From the NCBI GenBank assembly GCA_045638005.1, contig JAZUAN010000053.1, positions 13,091 to 77,090 of the forward strand: 64,000 bases of DNA. Direction: 5' to 3'. This document shows positions 24,532-33,996 of the stretch, one piece after another. A program made the translations under genes and the position numbers. Positions within the stretch are counted from its first letter, which is position 1, and every line of letters begins with the position of its first letter. The stretch comes from URNF01 sp045638005 (GTDB lineage Bacteria > Bacillota > Clostridia > Oscillospirales > Acutalibacteraceae). A model generated the notes under the pieces. That model saw nothing but the letters and a program-made list of their open reading frames with translations. It was not told the DNA's origin and ran no database searches.

Positions 24532-27500
24532 ATGCTGCAATTCATTTTGGGGCGTGCCGGCAGCGGCAAAACCGAGCAGGTGTTGCGCGCTTTAAAAGCA
24601 GATATGGCTACAAGCGACAATCGCGCGCTCATACTGTTGGTGCCCGAGCAGTTTTCTTTTGAAAGCGAGCGCACCCTTTTAAAACGGTTTGGTATCAAGG
24701 ACGCCGCAAGAGTGCATGTGCTCAGTTTCACCCGCCTTGCTGACCGTGTACTGCGCGAGACCGGCGGTATCGCCACACAGGTAATGGACGAGGTTACCCG
24801 CGCGCTGATTATGAGCCGCGCTGTAGAATTACATCTCACTCCCGAAAACCGCGAGGATGAAGAAAGCCTTATCAAGGCGCGGGTGTATGACACCACCTAC
24901 CTATCTTCCCTGCTGATGCTGTCTGCCGAATGTAAGCAATGTGCAGTGACCCCGCGTATGCTGCATGCCGCGGCAGCTGCACTGCCCGACGGTACGCTAA
25001 AAACCAAGCTCGCCGATTTAGCGTCTTTATTTGACATCTATGACGGATTGACCCTTGGCAGCGGTATCGATCCCGAGGATCTTTTGCGCATCCTTACCGA
25101 AAAATTACCCGAAAGCCGTCTTTTTGACGGCGCACGCATCTACGTAGACGGTTTCAAAGGCTTTACCGCCGCAGAACTGGATATTTTGGGGTTTTTGATG
25201 ACAAAAGCAGATGTCACCGTTACCCTTTGTACCGACCGCGCCGATCCGGATGATGCGCACGCGTCGTGTGGGCTTTTTTCGCCCGTGGAACGGTCACTGC
25301 GACAACTGCGCCGCGCCGCCGCAGACCGCAGCATTGAAATTGCCGCACCGCTGGTGCTTACCGAAAATCACCGCGCACAGAATGCTGCTTTGAAAGCGTT
25401 GGAAGCGGGAAGCTTTACACCGCACGCAGAGATATTTGACGGCGACGGTTCAGCGGTGACGGTTACCGCATGCCCCGACATTTACAGCGAGTGTACCGCA
25501 GCAGCGCGTGCCATTCGACGCACCCTGCGCGAGACCGATATGCGCGCCAAGGATATCGCAGTGATCGTGCGCGATCTTGGCAGCTATCGCGGTATTTTAG
25601 ACCATGCGCTGGGGCGTGCAGATATCCCATATTATATGGACGAGGCGGCAGACGTGTATACCATGCCGCTTATCTCCCTTTGCCTTTGCGCCCTGCAAAT
25701 TTGCGTCGGCGGGTGGCGAACGGAAGAACTGCTGCGCATAATGAAAACAGGATTACTGCCTTTTGATGAGATCGAAACAGCAGCGCTGGAAAACTATGTG
25801 TTTATGTGGCGCATCGACGGTAAACGTTGGGAAAAACCGTTCACCGCCAACCCTGCTGGTCTCACCGACAGCAACAGATTTGACTATGACACCCTGCACA
25901 TGCTGGAAACCATCCGCCGCCGTCTGATAACACCGCTGCGCACCTTAAAGGACGCGCTTATCAAGCGAGTAAGCGGCAGCACATTTGCCCAAAGCCTCTA
26001 TCAATATCTCACCGATGAAAGCGTTGCGGCAGATATTGGTGTGAGACGGTTGCATACAGCTTTGTGCGAAGAAAATGAGTCCGCCCTCGCCGATCGCACG
26101 GCAAGGCTTTGGGACAGTGTGATGGAAGTATTGGATCATTTTGCAGCCGTATTTGCCGCAGATCATCTGCCCGCGCACCGCTATGCAGAATTGTTTCATC
26201 TGGCGGCGGGACTTATCCGTCTGCCGTCGGTGCCGCAAAGCCTTGACGCGGTACAGGTGGGCAGCGCAGATCACGTGCGCCTGCAATCCCCGAAAGTCGT
26301 TTTTATCCTCGGTGCAAACGAAGGGGTGTTCCCCGCGTATCCCGCGGAGGGTAATCTGCTCAGCGACCGCGAGCGCGAAGCGCTCGAACAAAGCGGACTT
26401 TTCCTCTCTGCGGACCGTCTGCAAAAGGCAGCGGAGGAACGCTTTTTCGCCTATACCGCCATTGCTGCGCCGACCGAGCAGGTATATGTTTCCTATCTGC
26501 AAAACCGCGGCGGTGAGGAGGCTTTCCCCTCCATATTGGTGGAGAATATTCGTCGTATTCTGCCGCACCACACAAAAGGTGTCTGCCGCACCATGCAGGT
26601 TAGCGATATCGAATCACCCGCCGAGGCACTTGATTGCCTCGCTGCCGCGTATACAAAAAAAGATGCCGATACCGATTTGCTGCGCGCAGCACTGGCGGCC
26701 ACCCCTAATACCGCTGCCGCCTTCAGCGCCATGGATCGCGTAGCTGCCAAGCCGAAGCACGCTTTACAGCCTGCACATGCAGACGCGTTGTTCGGGCGGG
26801 ATATGTATCTGTCTGCCAGCCAGGCGGATACCTTTTACCGTTGCCGTTTTCGGTATTTCTGCCAATACGGCATGCGGTTGCAAACCCGCCGCGTAGCGGA
26901 TGTGGACGCTTCTATGTTCGGCACCTTCTCCCACTATATTTTAGAGAAGCTGCTGCCGGAATATGTTGAAAACCAAGTAAACCCCACCGCGGCGGACATC
27001 CCCGCGATGCAGCAGCGTATTCACGCGGTGTTGTTCAATTATGTAGAAGAGGAAATGGGCGGTTTTGCGGACAAGCCTGCCCGCTTCCGTTATCTGCTAT
27101 CCTTAGTGGAGCGCACCTGCTTCTCCCTTTTGTGGTTTACAGTGAGCGAAATGGCGCAAAGCCGTTTTGTGCCCGCCGATTATGAATTGGTGATCGGAAA
27201 AGGCGGTGTGCCCTCCCCCACCTTGCAATTACCCAACGGTGACGGCAGCGTTTCCATCATTGGCAAGATCGACCGCGTAGATATCTATCGCAGAGAAGAC
27301 ACGGTTTTCGTGCGTGTGGTGGACTACAAGACCGGCTCTAAGGAATTCAAGCTCAGCGAGGTGCCTTACGGCATCAATATGCAGATGCTTTTATATTTGT
27401 TTGCTGTGTGCCATGGCGGGCATACGCGGTATGAGGCCACCAACACAGCTCCCGCGGGTATTCTCTACCTGCCTGCTAAGGATATCACCCTCAAAAACAC

Positions 27501-27906
27501 CCACGCGCCGCTGGATGAAAGCCGTTTGAAGCTGATGCGTATGAACGGACTTTTGCTGCGCGATCAGGATGTTTTGACCGCTATGGAAGAAAGTGGTGAG
27601 GGTGTTTTCATCCCCGCAACGGTGGAAAACGGTGAGATCGGTAAAAAGAGCGATACCATATCCCGCATAGATTTTGATAACATTCGCAAGCTCACCGAAA
27701 AACTGCTGATTTCAATGGCAAACACTCTGCTTGCGGGGGATATCGGTGCTATTCCTACCGGAGAGGAACAGCATTTGCCGTGTGACTACTGCGATTTCCG
27801 CGCGGTTTGCGGACGGGAAAGCGAAGACCCCGCCACCCTGATGCAAGCGGCAAAAACAGAAGACGTTTTACAGATGCTTGGAGAGGAGGAGACCACCAAT
27901 GCTTAA
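24532..27906 (+). CDS. addB: ATP-dependent helicase/deoxyribonuclease subunit B
   Basis: AddB is the second nuclease subunit of the AddAB complex, which resects double-strand breaks and loads RecA at Chi sites. The 1124-residue protein starts with Walker A GRAGSGKT (about residues 7-14) and ends in a RecB-type nuclease domain with the motif VVDYKTGSK near 930. The iron-sulfur cysteines that lock this domain are visible as YRCRFRYFC near 767 and, at the end, PCDYCDFRAVC. The frame extends upstream to 24244 only by chance through an antisense gene; ATG 24532 after AAAGGTGGGAAAG is the start. It overlaps addA by eight bases. Confidence 0.95.
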   Translation: MLQFILGRAGSGKTEQVLRALKADMATSDNRALILLVPEQFSFESERTLLKRFGIKDAARVHVLSFTRLADRVLRETGGIATQVMDEVTRALIMSRAVELHLTPENREDEESLIKARVYDTTYLSSLLMLSAECKQCAVTPRMLHAAAAALPDGTLKTKLADLASLFDIYDGLTLGSGIDPEDLLRILTEKLPESRLFDGARIYVDGFKGFTAAELDILGFLMTKADVTVTLCTDRADPDDAHASCGLFSPVERSLRQLRRAAADRSIEIAAPLVLTENHRAQNAALKALEAGSFTPHAEIFDGDGSAVTVTACPDIYSECTAAARAIRRTLRETDMRAKDIAVIVRDLGSYRGILDHALGRADIPYYMDEAADVYTMPLISLCLCALQICVGGWRTEELLRIMKTGLLPFDEIETAALENYVFMWRIDGKRWEKPFTANPAGLTDSNRFDYDTLHMLETIRRRLITPLRTLKDALIKRVSGSTFAQSLYQYLTDESVAADIGVRRLHTALCEENESALADRTARLWDSVMEVLDHFAAVFAADHLPAHRYAELFHLAAGLIRLPSVPQSLDAVQVGSADHVRLQSPKVVFILGANEGVFPAYPAEGNLLSDREREALEQSGLFLSADRLQKAAEERFFAYTAIAAPTEQVYVSYLQNRGGEEAFPSILVENIRRILPHHTKGVCRTMQVSDIESPAEALDCLAAAYTKKDADTDLLRAALAATPNTAAAFSAMDRVAAKPKHALQPAHADALFGRDMYLSASQADTFYRCRFRYFCQYGMRLQTRRVADVDASMFGTFSHYILEKLLPEYVENQVNPTAADIPAMQQRIHAVLFNYVEEEMGGFADKPARFRYLLSLVERTCFSLLWFTVSEMAQSRFVPADYELVIGKGGVPSPTLQLPNGDGSVSIIGKIDRVDIYRREDTVFVRVVDYKTGSKEFKLSEVPYGINMQMLLYLFAVCHGGHTRYEATNTAPAGILYLPAKDITLKNTHAPLDESRLKLMRMNGLLLRDQDVLTAMEESGEGVFIPATVENGEIGKKSDTISRIDFDNIRKLTEKLLISMANTLLAGDIGAIPTGEEQHLPCDYCDFRAVCGRESEDPATLMQAAKTEDVLQMLGEEETTNA

Positions 27907-30900
27907 GCGCAAATGGACGCCTGCCCAGCAAAACTGTATTGCAGCGCGCGGCGGTTCAGTTTTGGTCTCTGCGGCTGCCGGCTCGGGAAAAACCTCCGTA
28001 TTGGTTGAACGCGTTATCCGCCGCATTACCGATCCGAATGATCCTGTGGATATCGACCGTCTACTCATCGTGACCTTTACAAAAGCGGCTGCCGCCGAAA
28101 TGAAACAGCGTCTGTCGGTCAGATTAGGCGAATTTATCGCTGCGGACCCCGAAAACACGCGCTTGCAACGACAGCAAATGCTGCTACCCACCGCTGCCAT
28201 TTCCACCATCGATGGATTTTGTACCGCGTTTTTGAGGGAGCATTTTGATGTGTGCGGTATCTCGCCGCGGTTTGGTATTGCAGAGGGCTCGACCGCGACC
28301 ATGCTGCAAAACGAAGCGTTGGAGGAAACACTGGAAGTGTTTTACGCCGCTGCAGAGGACGGCTTTTTACAACTGTCCGATCTTTTGAACGGCAGGCGGG
28401 ACGACGCCGGCGTGCGAGCCGCGGTTTTAAAGACCTATAACTTCATTCAAGCGCAGGCATTCCCGCAGCGTTGGCTGCAAGAAGCGTGCGCTGTGGCTAC
28501 AGATATACCGCTGTCAGACACAGTATGGGGGCAGTATATCCGCCGCTATACAGCAGAGCATCTGGGCTTTTTGGCGGAGATAGCGGCAAAGAGTCTGCGC
28601 CCGCTCGCGGGTGTGTATGAGGCGTTGGAATACTGCAACCGTCTGCAAGCGGATGTTGCCGTTTTGCAGCGCGCCGCACTCATCGTGAAAGACCCCACCA
28701 ACGATTGGGATACCTGCATTGGGGCACTTATATCCGCCGTGCCGGACAGATTACCCTCCTCAAAGGGTATTGATAAATCGTACATTGAGCCTATAAAAGC
28801 GGCATTTTCCACCGTCAGAGATGACCTGCGCAAAAAGCTGTTGCCGCTGTTTGGCGAAAGCGAGCAAGCCGAAAAGGAGGCGTTGCTCGCCACAGCACCC
28901 AAGCTTACCGCTTTGTGTGCGTTGGTACAAGCGTTTGATGAGCGGTATACCGCTAAAAAACAGCAGCGCCAGCTGTTGGATTTCAGCGATTTAGAGCATC
29001 TGACCCTCGATTCGCTGTGCAACAGCCAAACCGGTGAGCCCACCCCGCTCGCACGGGAAGTGGCGGCTGGTTATGCGGAAATTCTTGTGGACGAATTCCA
29101 GGACACCAATGCGGTACAGGATACCATCTTCCGCATGCTGAACAACGCGGATAACGCGTGCTTTTTCGTGGGAGACGTCAAGCAAAGTATTTACGGTTTC
29201 AGACAGGCAATGCCGGAAATTTTCATGGCGAAAAAGGCGGCTTTTCATCCCTTTGATGGCGTTTCCTACCCCGCCTATATCACGCTGGGCGAAAATTTCC
29301 GTTCCCGCCGCGAGGTCACCGACGCTGTCAACTTTGTGTTTGATCAATTGATGACCCCCGCCTTTTGCGGTATCAATTATAAAAACGGCGAAGGACTTAT
29401 CCCCGCCAACACCGCCTATCCCCCGGCAAAAAACGATACGGAGGTGCTGCTGCTGGATAATCCGTTTGCAGAAAAGGAGATATCCTCGGATATCCTGGAG
29501 GCACGACTGATTGCCACGCGTATCCGTGAATTACTGGAAAACGGCAGCGTCACCGAAAAGGATACGTTGCGTCCGGTGAAATACAAGGATATTTGTATTT
29601 TACTGCGTTCCCGCGGCTCGCACGCCGCTGCCCTTGCCGCCGAGCTGAACAGGCTGGGGATCCCCACTACCACCGATGCAAGCACCCCATTCTTTACAGC
29701 AAATGAAGTGCAAACCGCACTGGCGCTCCTGCGCACTATTGATAATCCGCTGCGAGATGTTTCTCTTGCCGCATTGCTGCTATCACCCATCGGCGGTTTC
29801 TCCGCCGACGACCTTGCCGCCATGCGCATCTGCGCAAAGGATGCCGCAGAAAAGCAAACCTCGCTGTATACCGCCTTACTGCTGGCAGAACAAGCAGTAA
29901 CGGTTTCTGTTGACCTACGCGCGCGGATACAGCAATTCCTGCAAGCGCTGCGCAGACAGCGTCGTTTAGCGATTTCCATGACCGCAGACGCGCTGCTCAC
30001 CCGCCTTTTTGAGGAAACCGGTATGCTGTCCGCCGCCGCGGCGGGACATGACGGCGAGCAAAGGGTTGCTAACCTACGAGAAATTATAAAACTTGCCCGT
30101 GATTTTGAGCAAAACGGGTTCCGCGGATTATCCGCCTTTGTGCGGTATATCGACCGCATAGAAACCGAAAAAGGTGACCTTTCCACCACCCCGCTCGCAG
30201 CGGGCGAGGGGGATGCCGTATCCATTATGACCATTCACGGCTCTAAGGGACTGGAATTCCCCATCGTCTTTATGGCGCATCTGTTTAGTGAATTTAATCG
30301 CGAAGCCGCCCGACAATCCCTGTTACTGCACGGTACGGCGGGGGCAGCGATAACCGGCTACGATGCTCAGACCATGACCACGCAGCGTACGGTATCCCAA
30401 AGCGGTGTGCTCACCGCCACCAAATATACGGCTTTCGCAGAGGAACTGCGGGTGCTGTACGTCGCCATGACCCGTGCGAGAGAAAAGCTTATCACGGTAT
30501 TCGTACGCAAAAACCTGCCCGCGCGTATGCAAAAGCTGGCATCCTATCTGCCGCAAGATGACACCATGGATACGCCGCGCATGCTTGCAATGAGTTCCCC
30601 CGGTGATTGGCTGCTTTCAGCTTTTCTGCGCCATCCCACAGCAACGCTGCTGCGGTTTATGGCGGCAGAGCCTGATATTCATACTCTCCCTTGTGACACA
30701 GCCCTGCTTTGTCGGGAATACACTCCCGACATGCTGCCGGACACGGCAAAAGCAGCTATAAACGCACAAACAACTGCGCCCGATCCCGCGGATGTCACTG
30801 CACTCAAAGAGCGACTTGCTTACACCTATCCGTTCGCAGCACTCACTGCGGTGCCGGTAAAGCTCGCAGCATCCGAGCTGGCGCACAAGGAACTGGACGC

Positions 30901-31456
30901 CGCGTTTATTGCGACCCGCCGCCCCGCGTTTTTGTCGGAGGATGGGTTGACACCCGCAGAACGCGGCACGGCGATGCATACCTTTATGCAGTTTGCCGCT
31001 TATGCCGCTGCGGCAAAGGATACCGAAGGAGAAGCCGATCGACTGTATGAGCAAGGCTTCCTGACAACACCGCAAAGAGAAGCATTGGATCTTCCCCGTA
31101 TCCGCCGCTTTTTTGAAAGCCCGCTGTATGCGCGCATATGCGCTGCCGACTCTTTGCAACGCGAATATGCGTTCACGGTTCCGCTTTCAGTAACCGCGTT
31201 CGATAACACACTGCCAAACAGTTTCGCTAAGGAAACCATAGTAGTGCAAGGTATTGCCGACTGCGTATTTGAAGAGAACGGTGAGCTTGTCATTGTGGAT
31301 TATAAGACCGATCGTGTCAAAGATCCCGCCGCGCTCGCAGCACTGTATAAAAAGCAGCTGGATATCTACCGTGAAGCGCTCACCAAAACGCTTGGTAAAC
31401 CGGTAAAAGAAACCCTACTGTACTCTTTCCATTTAGGGGAAACGGTAAAAATATAA
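27899..31456 (+). CDS. addA: ATP-dependent helicase/nuclease subunit A
   Basis: AddA supplies the motor and one nuclease of AddAB. The 1185-residue protein has the superfamily 1 helicase motifs in order: Walker A SAAAGSGKTS near residue 22, DEFQDTNAVQ near 398, GDVKQSIYGFR near 422, SIMTIHGSKGLEF near 776 and YVAMTRAREK near 856. A RecB-type nuclease motif VDYKTD lies near 1140. ATG 27899 lies after GAGAGGAGGAG, within the last codons of addB, so translation is coupled. A perfect two-way terminator follows. The gene order addB-addA is that of Bacillus and Clostridia. Confidence 0.96.
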   Translation: MLKRKWTPAQQNCIAARGGSVLVSAAAGSGKTSVLVERVIRRITDPNDPVDIDRLLIVTFTKAAAAEMKQRLSVRLGEFIAADPENTRLQRQQMLLPTAAISTIDGFCTAFLREHFDVCGISPRFGIAEGSTATMLQNEALEETLEVFYAAAEDGFLQLSDLLNGRRDDAGVRAAVLKTYNFIQAQAFPQRWLQEACAVATDIPLSDTVWGQYIRRYTAEHLGFLAEIAAKSLRPLAGVYEALEYCNRLQADVAVLQRAALIVKDPTNDWDTCIGALISAVPDRLPSSKGIDKSYIEPIKAAFSTVRDDLRKKLLPLFGESEQAEKEALLATAPKLTALCALVQAFDERYTAKKQQRQLLDFSDLEHLTLDSLCNSQTGEPTPLAREVAAGYAEILVDEFQDTNAVQDTIFRMLNNADNACFFVGDVKQSIYGFRQAMPEIFMAKKAAFHPFDGVSYPAYITLGENFRSRREVTDAVNFVFDQLMTPAFCGINYKNGEGLIPANTAYPPAKNDTEVLLLDNPFAEKEISSDILEARLIATRIRELLENGSVTEKDTLRPVKYKDICILLRSRGSHAAALAAELNRLGIPTTTDASTPFFTANEVQTALALLRTIDNPLRDVSLAALLLSPIGGFSADDLAAMRICAKDAAEKQTSLYTALLLAEQAVTVSVDLRARIQQFLQALRRQRRLAISMTADALLTRLFEETGMLSAAAAGHDGEQRVANLREIIKLARDFEQNGFRGLSAFVRYIDRIETEKGDLSTTPLAAGEGDAVSIMTIHGSKGLEFPIVFMAHLFSEFNREAARQSLLLHGTAGAAITGYDAQTMTTQRTVSQSGVLTATKYTAFAEELRVLYVAMTRAREKLITVFVRKNLPARMQKLASYLPQDDTMDTPRMLAMSSPGDWLLSAFLRHPTATLLRFMAAEPDIHTLPCDTALLCREYTPDMLPDTAKAAINAQTTAPDPADVTALKERLAYTYPFAALTAVPVKLAASELAHKELDAAFIATRRPAFLSEDGLTPAERGTAMHTFMQFAAYAAAAKDTEGEADRLYEQGFLTTPQREALDLPRIRRFFESPLYARICAADSLQREYAFTVPLSVTAFDNTLPNSFAKETIVVQGIADCVFEENGELVIVDYKTDRVKDPAALAALYKKQLDIYREALTKTLGKPVKETLLYSFHLGETVKI

Positions 31457-31458
31457 TC

Positions 31459-31493
31459 AAAAAAGCTCGATACCGAGGTATCGAGCTTTTTTT
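31459..31493. terminator. Two-way terminator between addA and the AraC gene
   Basis: AAAAAAGCTCGATACC and GGTATCGAGCTTTTTT pair perfectly. The last bases overlap the stop codon of the convergent AraC gene. Confidence 0.93.
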
Positions 31494-32316
31494 ATCCATT
31501 CTTTTTCTTTTGGTACACCGTGGGGGTGCATTTTTTCATTTGACGGAATACGCGGGAGAAATACAACGGGTCATTAAACCCCACCGAGCCCGCTACCTCC
31601 GCGACGGTGAGTTCTCCGCCGCGCAGCAAAGTACACGCCTCGCTGATGCGGTATTTTTGCAGATATTCATGCGGTGATTGACCGAATTCTGCCTCAAACG
31701 CACGGTATAGTTGACTACGGCTAATCCCCACAAAGTCCGCTATGTCGCTGACACCAATGGCGCTCGCATAACTGTGCTGAATATACCGCAGTGCCTGTGC
31801 GAGATAACCGCGGCTTCCCAGCGTCGAAGGATTTTCGTCGCGTCGGCGAATGAGAGAAGCGAGAAACAACTGCAGGTATCCCGCCATTTCCACGTCAGCA
31901 GCAGGGGTATTGCCGCGGGAATGGTAGATGCGCAGCAACGCTTCTTTCGTGGCAATGGTATCCTCCGCACACATGATCGGTTCATCCCGTCGAAACCCTG
32001 CCATTGCGATCATACGGTGTGCATCGGTGCCGTTGAAACCCACCCAATAATATTCCCACGGATCGTCCGCGGCAGCGCGGTATTCCACCACCTCCGACGG
32101 AAAAATGAGGAACATATCCCCCTCGCGGAGGGTGTATTCCTGCCCGCGGCAGACATATATACCCTCACCGCTCGAAACATAGTGTACCAAATAATGATCC
32201 CGCACACCGGGACCCCATTGATAACCCGCAGTACATTTTTCATAACCGGTATTATATACCGCCAGGCCGGTATTTTCTTTTAGGGTATCTTTAAACGAGT
32301 GCTTAAAATTATCCAT
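31492..32316 (-). CDS. AraC-family transcriptional regulator
   Basis: The 274-residue protein has an N-terminal cupin-like sensor domain (about 20-150, with GEGIYVCRGQEYTLREGDMFLIFP pattern parts GDMFLIFP) and a C-terminal AraC domain with two helix-turn-helix units, the first around GVSDIADFVGISRSQLYRAF and the second around LTVAEVAGSVGFNDPLYFSRVFRQ in key parts VAGSVGFNDPLYFSRVF. Such regulators usually sense sugars. It is divergent from galK and galT remains, so control of galactoside use is likely to have been its job. ATG 32316 is chosen because AAGGTG lies six bases before it; ATG 32322 is possible. The frame itself is open to 32385. Confidence 0.9.
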   Translation of the reverse strand: MDNFKHSFKDTLKENTGLAVYNTGYEKCTAGYQWGPGVRDHYLVHYVSSGEGIYVCRGQEYTLREGDMFLIFPSEVVEYRAAADDPWEYYWVGFNGTDAHRMIAMAGFRRDEPIMCAEDTIATKEALLRIYHSRGNTPAADVEMAGYLQLFLASLIRRRDENPSTLGSRGYLAQALRYIQHSYASAIGVSDIADFVGISRSQLYRAFEAEFGQSPHEYLQKYRISEACTLLRGGELTVAEVAGSVGFNDPLYFSRVFRQMKKCTPTVYQKKKNG

Positions 32317-32355
32317 TTTCATCACCTTAGGGTTCGAACTTGTCACCTTACGTTC

Positions 32356-32384
32356 AGTATAACGCAAATTGCAACATTTGTCCA
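32356..32384 (-). promoter_or_regulatory. Promoter of the AraC-family gene
   Basis: On the minus strand TGGACA (32384-32379) and TATACT (32361-32356) are 17 bases apart, 40 bases before the chosen start codon. Confidence 0.65.
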
Positions 32385-32406
32385 TATAAAAGGCGTAGAA
32401 AATATC

Positions 32407-32434
32407 TTGTTTTTATGCGCAGTACCGATACAAT
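32407..32434 (+). promoter_or_regulatory. Candidate promoter of the galK remnant
   Basis: TTGTTT (32407-32412) and TACAAT (32429-32434) are 16 bases apart, 45 bases before the original galK start codon with its GAAAGGAAG ribosome site. The signals remain although the gene is broken. Confidence 0.45.
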
Positions 32435-32478
32435 GAGAATAGTTACCCTTATATTATTCGGAAAGGAAGTACAACCTT

Positions 32479-33521
32479 ATGTCTCCTTCTTCCGTTTTAA
32501 TTCAAAAAATCAACGACGCGCATACGATGCGCGCTTTGAAAAGCTGTACAGCGAAGATATCGCCCTTAGTGATTTGAACCCCATTCAAGAGGAACTCAAC
32601 CATTCCGCGTCCCTCATCCGCGGTACCGCGGCACGTTTTGCGGATCTTAGCTATAAAATCGGTGGCTTTGATGCCTACACCACCTCCAACGTGCTCAAAG
32701 GCTCCGGTCTTTCCAGTTCAGCGGCTTTCGAAGTGCTGGTCGGTGTTATTTTAAATCATCTGTATAACGACGGTGCGATTTCCCCTGTGGAGATCGCGAA
32801 GATTGCCCAGTATGCAGAACGTGTATTCTTTGGCAAACCCTGCGGTCTGATAGACCAAATGGCCTCCTCGGTCGGCAACATTATCACCATCGACTTTGAA
32901 AGCACCGAAGATCCCATCATCGAAAAGGTAGACTTTGATTTCGCTTACACCGGTCATGCGCTTTGCATTGTGGACGTGGACGGTAACCACGCCGATCTCA
33001 CCCATGAATACGCGGCGGTGCCCGGCGAGATGAAAAAGATCGCGGAGGATATGGGCGTTTCCTTCCTGCGCGAAACCTCTTTTGAGCAGTTGCTGCCCCG
33101 CATCCCCGCTCTGCGCGAAGCACACGGCGATCGCGCTGTGCTGCGTGCTATTCACTTCCTCAAGGACAACGACCGCGTTGTAGACGAGGTGAACGCGCTG
33201 AAAACCGGTGATTTTGAGACCTTCAAGAAGTTGGTCATCGACTCCGGCAACTCCTCCTTTGAATATCTGCAAAACGTATATACCACCTGCGACGTCACCG
33301 AGCAGGGCATGTCGCTTGCTTTGGCACTTGCACAGCATGTGTTGGACGGCAAGGGCGCATGGCGCGTACATGGCGGCGGCTTTGGCGGTACTACCCGGAA
33401 TTTCGTGCCGAGCGACCTGCTCCCCGCGTTCCGCGAGGTGATTGAAGGTGTGTTCGGTGAAGACACCTGTCACGTGCTGCACATCCGTCCCTTCGGCGGC
33501 GTGTGCGTGGACAAGCTCTGA
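32479..33521 (+). pseudogene. galK: Galactokinase galK, broken by a frameshift and internal deletion
   Basis: Galactokinase makes galactose 1-phosphate. The original start is ATG 32479 after GAAAGGAAG; it reads MSPSSVLIQKIND and then, near 32515-32525, the family sequence continues (AYDARFEKLYS) one frame over. Right after EDIAL the chain jumps to SDLNPIQEEL, so about 75-80 residues are missing, including the GHMP substrate motif (normally around GGNHTDH). The rest is well kept: the ATP loop LKGSGLSSSAAFE, FGKPCGLIDQMAS and the end GAWRVHGGGFGG. An open frame from 32340 to 33521 exists but its first 55 residues are not galactokinase. The protein cannot be active. Compare the same damage in galT next door. 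Confidence 0.88.
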
Positions 33522-33560
33522 TATTGATATTAACATTTACACGGAAAGAAGGATTTTCAA

Positions 33561-33942
33561 ATGGCTGAACTGCGTAAACACCCGCTTACCAATGACTGGA
33601 TCATGATCGCATCCCACAGACAGAACCGTCCGCAGATGCCCAAGGACTACTGTCCATTCTGCCCCGGCTCCGGTAAAGTGCCGGACAACTACACTGTACA
33701 TAAATACGATAACGATTTCCCGGCTCTGTCTCAAAATCCGCCCGAGCCGGACGCTGTAGCGGACGATTTCTTTGAGACCGCTCCCTTGGCACATCGCGTT
33801 CTATCCCCCGATGCGCTCCGCTGACAAGGTGAAGTTCAACGCTTCCAGCGAAACGGGTGCTTGGGCACACTGTAACCCCACCTACCCCGAGGATACCGCT
33901 GTTGAACTGCGCGAAGCGTATGACCGCTTTATGGGTAAATAA
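33561..33942 (+). pseudogene. galT: Galactose-1-phosphate uridylyltransferase galT, middle deleted
   Basis: The first 75 residues are a normal GalT start (MAELRKHPLTNDWIMIASHR, then CPFCPGSGKVPDNY with zinc cysteines). After FETAP near 33784 the sequence jumps, with a change of frame, to the end of the protein: HIAFYPPMRSADKVKFNASSETGAWA, ending GK and TAA at 33942. About 180-200 residues are absent, including the catalytic HPH region. Ribosome site AAGAAGG is intact. It follows galK by 39 bases, so an original galKT operon for the Leloir pathway is clear, and both genes lost their interior. Confidence 0.9.
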
Positions 33943-33958
33943 GACATACTATAAAAAA

Positions 33959-33989
33959 CCCGCTGTCGCCACCGACAGCGTCTTTTTTT
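33959..33989. terminator. Two-way terminator between galT remnant and folD
   Basis: CGCTGTCG (33961-33968) and CGACAGCG (33973-33980) pair over CCAC, with a T-run on the plus side and A-run (AAAAAACC) on the other, so it serves both convergent genes. Confidence 0.9.
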
Positions 33990-33996
33990 ATGTTTC

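Noticed and set aside
32340..33521. Apparent intact 393-residue galactokinase
   Set aside because: The first 55 codons are not galactokinase, the true start lies in another frame and the substrate motif is deleted.
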